Assembly: GCF_040939455.1 (NCBI RefSeq)
Contig: NC_134109.1
Span: 68,240,501 to 68,304,500, forward strand
DNA length: 64,000 bases
Direction: 5' to 3'
From: Microcebus murinus
Taxonomy: Eukaryota > Chordata > Mammalia > Primates > Cheirogaleidae
Under the pieces are notes generated by a model. The model saw only the letters and a list, made by a program, of their open reading frames with translations, was not told where the DNA came from and made no database searches. The number at the start of each line of letters is the position of its first letter. Positions within the stretch are counted from its first letter, which is position 1. The translations under genes were made by a program, and so were the position numbers. Positions 52,500 to 64,000 of the stretch are shown one piece after another.

Positions 52500-53205
52500 G
52501 TGAAAGAACTCTGGAAATATGAAGAACCAAACGGAATGCACACCCCCAAAGAGGAGCACCAGCCCCTTAGAAATGGACACCAACCAAAATCAGACCACTA
52601 AAATGACAGAAGATGAATTTCAAATGTGGATTCAAAAGTTGTAAGAAAATTCAACGACTTGTAAGAAAAACTGAATAATCAACACAAAGAAAATGCAAAA
52701 AGATTCCAGGACCTAGAAGAAAAATTCACTAAAGAAATTGAAATAATAAAGAAAAATCAAACCGAACTCCTAGAAATGAAGAATCAATTCAGGAACTACA
52801 AAACACAGTGGAAAGCCTCAAGAACAGGATAGATCAAACAGAAGAAAGAATCTCAGAGACTGAAGATAACACCTTCTAATTAAATAAATCAGTCACAGAG
52901 ATAGAGCAGAGAAACAAGAGAAAAGAGCAAAGCCTACATGAAATGTGGGATTATGTGAAGAAACCTAATGTGAGGGTTATAGGTCTACCAGAGGGGAAGA
53001 AGAAAACACTGAAGGGTTGGATAAGCTATTTGAAGATATAATAGAGGAAAATTTCCGAGGCCTGGCTAAAAATCTCCAGATACAAGTTCAAGAAGCTCAA
53101 AGGACCCCTGGGAGATTCAATGCAAACAAGAAGACGTCACAACATGCAGTCATAAGACTGACCAAAATATCAACTAAAGAGGTCCTTCTACATGCTGTAA
53201 GATGA
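52500..53205 (+). pseudogene. L1 ORF1, disrupted
   Basis: Homologous to 6384-7105, with stops and frameshifts (for example at 52640, 52878 and 52995). The best open piece, 53017-53205, covers the RRM / C-terminal start ('MDKLFEDIIEENFRG'). Confidence 0.85.
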
Positions 53206-53589
53206 AAGAAGCAAGTAACATACAAAGGCAAGTCAAACCAAATAAAACCAGATTTCTCTACTGAAACTTTACAAGCAAGAAGAGACTGGGGCCCCATTCT
53301 CACTCTTCTGAAACAGAATAATGCCCAGCCTAGAATCTTATTCCCTGAAAAACTAAGTTTTGTATACTAAGGAGAAACAAAGACATTCTCATATAAGCAA
53401 AGACTGAGGGAATCCACCAAGACAAGACCAGCCCTTCAAGGAGTTCTCAAAACAGTGTTACCCATGGATCAGCACAATAAACACTCACAAATGTAAATCT
53501 ACTCAAAAGCTAAAGATCAAAGCCCAGATACCACAATGGCTCAAAAGAGAAAACAAACCAACAGAGTTCAACTCAACATAATGAACAGA

Positions 53590-56988
<3,399 letters not shown>

Positions 56989-57340
56989 AGAAACAATGGT
57001 GATATAGCACCTCTTATATTTTCCTGGATAGAGTTGGAACTCATTCTACTAAGTGAAGTATCTCAAGAATGGAAAAACAAGCACCACATGTACTCACCAT
57101 CAAATTGGTATTAAGGGATCAACACCTAAGTGTATATATAGAAATAACATTTATCTGGTGTCGAGCGGGTGGGAGGGGGAAAGAGGATATGGGTATATAC
57201 AAACATAATGAGTGAGATGTACAACATTTGGGGGGTGGTCACGCTTGAAGCTCTGACTCGAGGGGGGAGGAAGGATGGGCAATATACATAACCTTGATAT
57301 TTGGACCCCCATAATATGCTGAAATAAAAATAAAATAATG

Positions 57341-58260
57341 AAAACATATATGTATATTTTACCTATTCTGATTTACATTACAAATAAAGCTACCTGTAAT
57401 GTAAAACAAGCTTTCAGTGCTTTAAAACTTCCCTCATCACACAAGAGCAAAACGGATTCATCATGAATACACAGCACAAACTATCGTGCGGACTATGAGT
57501 GCCAGCTATAGGCAAGCTTTCACGGCTGGTGAGCACAGTACTGAAGTTGTTAAGCATTGTCCAGCAATAGTCCTCCAGGAGTAGAAACCTGAGACAAGAG
57601 AACATAAAAAAATATCTATAGTTTTGCATCATATATTGAGGTTCTGGTAAATGATTCAGCATAGATAATACAGAGAGAATTACATAGTCATTGGTCCCAT
57701 GGCCAGTCATCATGCCATTATACCCATCCTTCCATGGATAAAATGCTCTCAGCAGCCCAGCAGGTTTCTGCAATACCTGATTTCTCATGGGGCAATCTTC
57801 AAAGGGCTGGCTGGAATGGTCCAGATCTTCTGCTTCCTTTGTGTATATTTCCTGTGTTGTTCCCAACTTCTTGGTCAGATACAGAAAAACCAAATAGCAG
57901 AGAGTGTCTATACCTGGGAGATATTAATATTATGATTTAAAATTCATGGTCCAAAACCACAATTACTTTGCACCAACCTAATATCATACCAAAACTGGAG
58001 GACACATAGGGGATGTGACTCAAGACTGCTTAGGCCTGAAGTAGAGTTTCCTTTCCAAACACAACTCCTTGTTAGTATACCTACCCTGAACTTTGAGATA
58101 GAAGGAAAAAGAGAAATGTCCACCAGCATGCAATAGTATGTTGGAGGTTCTGGTAAATGACTCAGCAGCACCCCTCTTACTTACCCCAAACCAAACCCTT
58201 TGCCATATCCTGTGCAGACGTGGTAAGAAAACACACAGCATGGGCCTCTAAGCAAGACAG
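57341..58260 (-). other. Unassigned segment with open - strand frame and internal repeat
   Basis: A - strand frame of 160 codons (57414-57893) has no motif I recognise. A diverged repeat of about 60-70 bases occurs at 57630-57661 and 58136-58167. It may be part of an old transposon or a processed pseudogene. Confidence 0.3.
57951..57981 (-). repeat. MADE1-like mariner MITE, half element
   Basis: Read on the - strand: 'ttaggttggtgcaaagtaat' then 'tgtggttttgg', the terminal half of the primate MADE1 palindrome that gives rise to the miR-548 family elsewhere. The second arm is absent. Confidence 0.65.
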
Positions 58261-59470
58261 TACGAGAGAGCCCTTCCCTCCAGAAGGCTAAAGTATGACG
58301 TTCGGGTCCTGTGGAAATAAAATGCTTTAGGAAAGGGAAGTGGCCTTGGTGGGTAAAGTTCCAAGGATATAAAAGTCTCCAGGTGGGGGTCTTGAGAGTG
58401 ACCCAAGGTCACATCGAAGGTGACACCACAACACAAAACATGGCTCCCTTTCAGCTCACCTGCACCCAGAAGTGCGGTCAACACCTATTTATATTTCTAT
58501 ATCTGCATTGTTACACTTGCTCCCAGTTTTGTGGGAGTTGGTATGCTGTTCTCACCCGAACCCACCTCTCCTCTCCTCTCCTCCATAGTTCTCTTTCCGC
58601 CCACCCCAGACATTAACCCACGCAAGAGTTTTACTGAATTATCCCCCAACCCAACATCCAGACCTTGCTCTTTTCCATACATTTTTGGTCGTGGTGATAG
58701 CTGGAGAATGATTAGAGTAAGCAACAAAAAAATTTAAAGGGTGTTCTAGTGGATATCAAAACTTTGGAAGCCTAAGAGATATATGTCTGCCCTCTAAACA
58801 TTTTTCTCTCCCTATCCTTATTACTACAGAGGCAAAATTAAAGTACCACATTCCCCCTGTTCTATGTAACCTAGGTTCTCCTTTATTGATAGGTTTGGCC
58901 CTCACAATTGTTCTTTATGTCATATAAACCCCTCAGAAGTTCTGACTGGCATCCCAGTCCAGTAGGAATGTAGAGATAACTCCTGAGACACGAATTTCTT
59001 CTCTGAACATACCTGAGTCTCTCAGTCAAATGAAATCAGCAAGTTCAGCTAAGACCAAGTTTGGGCCCCTTATGCCTGTAGGTTCTGATTTTGCCATGAC
59101 TTAAATGAATGATCAGGCTCAGGGAAATCCGGTTACAACAGCAGACTCAAATGCCACATCTAAGGGTGGGAATGTCCTATCATGGCCATGTTCTCTTTGA
59201 CCTACAAGGTCTGGTCCTGCCCACTTCCAGCAGGGACTAGATGTGTTTCTCCTTGAGAGGCTAATGTCTAAGGGGATTGCCTCTCAGGGGCCAGGCATGA
59301 AACTCTCTTACATATTGAGAAAGAACATCAGGGAAATAAAAAATAAAAGCAAACGAAGTGTGTGATCTAAATTAGACTTTTCCATCAATTCATGGTATCC
59401 ACTGAGGTACTTTTCCACTCTAAGAGCAGAACATATATCAGAGATAGAAACAAAAACTTTTAGTCTTCAC
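58261..59470. other. Unassigned intergenic sequence
   Basis: No exon or known repeat recognised. Pyrimidine-rich (CCTCT)n-like stretch at 58563-58590. Confidence 0.35.
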
Positions 59471-59524
59471 CACTACTTGAACGTTTCCCTCGAGTGCCTG
59501 AACAATGTAGGAGATGATGAAGTT

Positions 59525-59735
59525 TGTAGGCTGTGGCTAAGATCACAAGTTCTGGAATCAGACCTCTGCATTCCAACCCCATGCCTTCTTCACTCCTATG
59601 AACTGAGTGACGTGGTGATAAGGATCTCATCTTCTCAGTGTCTTAGCTTTTTCATCTGTGAAATAGAGGAAATTTCAGTAGCTGACTCAGGTGTTGGAAT
59701 GAGGAACTATGGTCAGTGATCAATAAACATTAGCT
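59525..59735 (+). repeat. MIR SINE
   Basis: Order of MIR blocks: 'tggctaagatcacaagttctgg', 'ctttttcatctgtgaaatagagg', then 'gatcaataaacattagctgg'. Diverged, with parts of the core lost. Confidence 0.7.
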
Positions 59736-60249
59736 GGTATTTTAAAGTTGGGTATTATTGTCTCATTCATTCAACAAACTGATTAATCATATCTTCTTTA
59801 ACAGCTACATTTTTTACAAATTTTTACTTAGACACAGATTTTTAAACTTACAGGTCCCACATGGTCTTCACCATCTTTTAGTTTGGCTTCTTTTGTCCCT
59901 TTCGTCCCATTTGGAAAGACAATTTTGTTGGGAAAATATGATTGAGGAATTAATGAGATGTGGTTCATAGACCATTATTCTATTGTATAATCCAATATTA
60001 CTATGTTAAAGACAGAAACAGGAGTTTGCAGAGTTTTGCCCAGAAGGAATGTGTGGACTCAATGGTTCACTTATTAGAGGCTGCTCTCTTAGGAGAGCTC
60101 TCAAATCTCTGATAGGGATGTTATCCAGGAAGACTTCCCAGTATCTCAAAATCTGTGAGCTTCCCTGTGTCTTGAAAGACAAGAGAAGGCAAACATGGCC
60201 CACAGGATGGGAGCTGGAGACAATGAGTGCACTTTGCCCAGAGAAGTGC

Positions 60250-60652
60250 CCCGGTGGTTATAAACAACTGTTTTATTAGAGATGGGCTTCCTGCTCTCTC
60301 CTATCTGTCTACCTTTAACTCCACCATAACTAATCAAAGACATATTGAGTCACTATACCTCTTTTGTTTTACCTTTGTTAATTGAAAACTACCTCTTAGA
60401 ATTTAGAAGCTAGCCCCTAAAAGACTTTGTACCTGTTTGTTCACCTAGATACATTAAAAGCCCCTTAAGGGGACTTTTGACCCTAACCCACTACCTGTAT
60501 CCCCTAGCAACTGCATTCTCTGATATGCAAATATGTTACCATGACAACTGGTAATTGATGTATTTGACTATAAAAACCCGTATGAATCTAACCATAAGGT
60601 TGGCGGTTATGGGGATCAATCAGTCCCCTAGGAACCTCCCGCTGTGTTATAG

Positions 60653-60701
<49 letters not shown>

Positions 60702-60802
60702 CTATAAACTATACCTTAGTCTTTGTGTATTCTTTTATTTTCTCTCTGTTGCCTATCAATTTCCTTACCCTCTGTGGCAACCCCTATCATAGGGACCTGA
60801 CA
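60250..60802 (+). repeat. Possible solo LTR, family unknown, with (TA)n tract
   Basis: It has LTR-like order: 'gatatgcaaatatg' octamer-like box, 'gactataaaaaccc' TATA-like box (about 60568), then a (TA)23 microsatellite at 60655-60700 and 'cttagtctttgtgtattc'. It ends near 'gggacctgaca'. I found no flanking duplication, so the limits are a guess. Confidence 0.4.
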
Positions 60803-61780
60803 CCCTAGGAAGAAGTAGCTAATCTCCTCAAGGGCGTGCCTCAAATGCTCTTGCCCCACAAATTTAGTCTCTCCACTGAGCCTTTTCCTAGGTACAGTTC
60901 TTTCTGTAAAAGGTACTTATATCAAGTTAATCTTTCCTACATGTCTGCCACCTCAGTAAGCTTTCTTCTCCTTTAAATTTTCATTACTGCCACTAGATTT
61001 GGGGTGACTTTCCTTAAAAACCTTGGTCATTTGACCAGTTACTAAACTTAAAAGAAAATTTCTCCTGAACTCTCCATTCTCATCCTAATTGGCACAATAT
61101 GTCAGAATGGTTAGGGGTACAGTCTAAGTCTTGAAGAACAAATTTAAGAGAAGGGAACAGGAATGGAGGTGGTGGGAAAGGACATAACCTGAGACCTCAA
61201 GATTTTCAGTTCTCCTCTGACTCTTCTTTCCATGTAAGGAGCTGGTGCTTTCAAAAGATACTAAACCAAGAGAGTGAATGGTTAATAAATGCTAACAGAG
61301 TTTTGTTGAAAACATTGAGAAGAAAGGTGGACTCTGTCACACTGAGTATTTGTAATTAAATCAGGGAAGTTAGAAATCTCCTAGGAAGGAAGCTATGATG
61401 ATGAATGGGTTGCTAGATGGATCTAGTACATAGTGGCCATACTGTGTAGCTACCTGTGCATGATCACTCTTACATGTTACTCCCCAACCTGTGCCTTTTC
61501 AGAGTCTTCTCCACCAGAGGTCATCTCTCTAAGGAAAGGAGAAACATCTCCAACATTTTTGGTTCTAGCATAAGAGAAGGGCCCAAACTCACACCTGCTA
61601 AAGAAATCATCTCTTGTACTTAGCAGTATGACCATGGAGGCGCTGGTGGTTCTATCACTGGGAACTCAGGTTTCGGGGCCTCCAGTACCTCTACTGGCCA
61701 ATACCACATCCTATGGTTCCCACCCCGTACACTGGGTTCCCACTCTGGGCTGGTCGCTCTGAGTCACCAGCTGTGGCTAC
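60803..61780. other. Unassigned intergenic sequence before the third granzyme gene
   Basis: No exon or repeat recognised. Confidence 0.35.
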
Positions 61781-61783
61781 TGG

Positions 61784-61796
61784 TGTGGTCACCACA
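61784..61796. promoter_or_regulatory. Palindromic RUNX/CBF double site
   Basis: TGTGGTCACCACA holds two RUNX cores back to back, about 205 bases before the start codon, a distance like that of the RUNX site of the GZMH-like gene. 'gagtcac' (61761) is a partial AP-1 match. The role is inferred from known granzyme promoters. Confidence 0.5.
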
Positions 61797-61997
61797 TGAT
61801 TCTCACAATTATCTAGAAGGCATTATCAGGTAGAGACAGTGGGGTGAGGAGCTTTCATAGAAAACCTTCTGTGATGGAACACCACAAAACCAGAGCGAAC
61901 ACGAGGTCACTGAGCCCACCCCACCTCCTTCCTCTCAAGGGGGCTAAAAGGGAGCAAGGAGGGCACACCAGCAGCTCCGACCTGGGCAGCCTTCCTG

Positions 61998-64000
61998 ATG
62001 CAGCTGCTCCTGCTCCTGCTGGCCTTCTTCCTGCCCCTCGGGGCACAGGCAGGTGAGTGACTGTCCCCAGCCTCAGAGGCCCAAGCCCATCCCACAGATC
62101 TCCTGCCCCTTCTGCACCTGCCTGATCATTCTATCTACCTGGGACATCCTGAATCCCAGCTCCAGTCCCTCTGCAGACCCCCCAAGCATGATGCTGGGTG
62201 AGCTCTCAGCAGGAATGCCAGGGCACCAGACTGTTCTCAGGAAGAGCCAGTGGGCACCATCCCCTCCCCAGGTGTCACCCTTGTCATCTAGAAACGCGTG
62301 GCAGAGGGTGGGAACCTGGATATGAGAAAATATCAAATTATCCTAGAGAGGGCAGGGTGGGCCCTGCTCCTGTGTCTGGGATAAAGACGTTGTTCCCTCA
62401 CTGTCTGTCAAAGACAAGCTCAGAGATCCGCTGACCCAGAACTGGCAGTGTCACTCTCCTCCGAACACAGTTTTGTCTTTGCTTAGTCTCAAGCCACCCA
62501 GTACCTTTATTCCCAGGCCTTTGGTATCTCCTCTCTTTCCAAAGAAGAGCTGCTGTGGCAGATCCCAGCTTCCTTGCTTTCAAGAATCCCACAGCACTGC
62601 CCTACCCACCCGCATCCAGAGACCAACTAGCACCATTCCTTCATGCAGCCACCCAACAGTCATTGAACACCCACTGCATGTCAGGCTCTGGGAAGTAGGA
62701 TGTGGCAATATATAGATCCCTAAACTTACATCCTGGCCATTAGAGACAGCACTATCCTCACTATCACAGGACTCATCAGAGTCTTGGGAACTCACTTGGA
62801 GCAAAGAAAAGTCAAGAGGGAATGATCAGGAGCCTCTGGGATTTCACTATGTCTATGAGGTCTGCTCACACCCAGCTATGTGTGGAAGAAAGATTTAGAG
62901 ACCAAGGCCAGCTGTTCTTCCCTTTTTCAGAGGAGGAAGTTGAAGCCCCTTCCCCCAGGCGCCTCTAACTCCAGGCTGCCCCCTGCTCCCAAATGCCCAG
63001 CCCTTCTGGAGCCACTAAGCAGATGCCCAGCCAGTGGCCTCAGAGGGTGCACACAGGCAGATGTTCTTTTCTTTCAGAGGAGATCATCGGGGGCCATGAG
63101 GCCAAGCGCTACTCTCGCCCTTACATGGCCTTTCTTCAGATCTCAAATAAGGGGAAGGAGAACCAAAAATGCAGTGGTTTCCTGATAAGCAAGGACTTCG
63201 TGCTGACGGCCGCTCACTGTTGGGGAAGGTGAGGAGGAAATTTCCACCCCCTCCTGGAAATACTCCACAGACACCACTGTCAGGACACATGTGCAGGGGG
63301 CTTCATGGAGAAAGTGGGCGGGTCAGTCCCATGGGGGGAGAGGAAGGTTAGTGTCAGAGGCACTGCTGAGGACAGGAAAGACCAGAGTGATCACGCCTGT
63401 CATATGCAGAGCCGGGGACATGGTTCGCCATGAGAATGGAAACCAAAGCAGTCTCACCTGTTTCCCCAGGGGGACCTGACCGCTGAGACCACTGGTGCAA
63501 TTAGCGGAATCCCACCTCCTGGGGCCCTCCCATCCCCTCGGTTTCCCCTCAGCTGTAGCCCTGCCCTGACTTGGATGTCACCTGCTCTTCATGGCTCTGG
63601 GGCTGTACCCCTATGACTCTACACACACCCACAGCCCCTCTCTGCTATCTGTGCAGCTCCATAAATGTCACCCTGGGGGCCCTCAACATCAAAAAGCAGG
63701 AGAAGAACCGGCAGGACATCCGTGTGAGAGGAGCTGCCTGCCCCCCAGAATATAATTCTAGGGACTACTCCAGTGACATCATGCTGCTGCAGGTGAGGCA
63801 AATTCTCCTGCTACTCTCACTCTGCTGGTCCAGTTGTCCCTCCAACTATGATACTGTCTCTTTTTCCCTCCTTTCCATCCTGCTTGGCCTCAGAGGATAG
63901 GGGAGACAGCTCAGCCCCAGGATGACACCAGGCCCAGGAGGCCATGGCTAACCTGGACTTTCTTGCCTCTTCTCCAACAGCTAGCGACAAAAGCCAGACT
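61998..64000 (+). CDS. Granzyme (GZMB/GZMH-like), exons 1-3 and start of exon 4, 3' partial
   Basis: Exons 61998-62052, 63078-63228, 63657-63792 and 63981 onward, with phases and splice sites of the granzyme family. It encodes a leader ([18 protein letters not shown]), activation dipeptide EE, mature start [11 protein letters not shown], His57 (LTAAHC) and Asp102 (SDIMLL), with the Cys42/Cys58 pair and an NVT sequon. The frame is open throughout. Unusual: CSGF for CGGF, Leu for His in LGAxNI, and a Cys in 'AACPPEYN' where relatives have His. Ser195 and the specificity pocket lie outside the window, so GZMB or GZMH cannot be chosen; EE and 'MAF' lean to GZMH. Exons 2 and 3 and the introns closely resemble the GZMH-like gene, pointing to duplication. 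The position beyond the cathepsin G relic is unlike human. Confidence 0.86.

Overview
The window is nuclear DNA of a mammal, most likely a strepsirrhine primate (lemur or galago type). Six Alu elements all carry the strepsirrhine form: a 'ctgagcaagagtgaga' left arm, a 'ggccaact' middle segment and a 'gttgctgtgagctaggctga' right arm. The younger LINE-1 copies share the 3' end 'acccccataatatgc'. Host genes have introns, and MIR, L2, MLT1 and L1 fossils fill the rest.

The host genes form a granzyme / cathepsin G cluster, all on the + strand, matching the human chromosome 14 order GZMB-GZMH-CTSG(-CMA1). From left to right: the last exon of a GZMB-like gene (1-195); a relic with only exons 4 and 5 (2111-2854); a complete five-exon GZMH-like gene (34792-39292); a broken CTSG relic with only exons 2 and 3 (45830-46545); and exons 1 to early 4 of a further granzyme gene that runs off the right edge (61998-64000). 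Intact members encode a signal peptide, an activation dipeptide and a chymotrypsin-fold serine protease of cytotoxic lymphocyte or mast-cell granules. The cluster shows birth and death: a lost stop codon, unusual specificity-pocket residues, a dead cathepsin G and an extra granzyme copy beyond it.

The intergenic space is mostly transposons. A full-length L1 fills about 4851-11595 and another 51020-57331. A third, older L1 complex at 28122-34341 is rearranged, with one part inverted and a long internal inverted repeat. A nearly complete class I (gammaretrovirus-like) provirus lies at 16772-25412 with paired LTRs, a tRNA-Pro-type primer site, gag, pro, pol and env. It is disabled by frameshifts, stops and active-site changes, and has a 4-bp target duplication GCTT. 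Two solo LTRs of related families (14877-15292 on the - strand; 40993-41382 on the + strand) also have exact 4-bp duplications.

Region by region: 1-4840 GZMB tail, Alu, relic granzyme, L2 pieces; 4851-11595 L1; 11606-16771 unique sequence, MIR, truncated L1, solo LTR inside MLT1, old L1; 16772-25412 provirus; 25417-34341 old and young L1 pieces; 34400-39400 GZMH-like gene; 39400-45400 solo LTR, three Alus, old L1, MIR; 45400-46600 CTSG relic; 46600-51019 old L1 with Alu and an unrecognised repeat; 51020-57331 L1; 57341-61780 mostly unassigned; 61780-64000 third granzyme gene. No tRNA, rRNA or CRISPR array was seen. Comparisons with human genes are from general knowledge, not a search.
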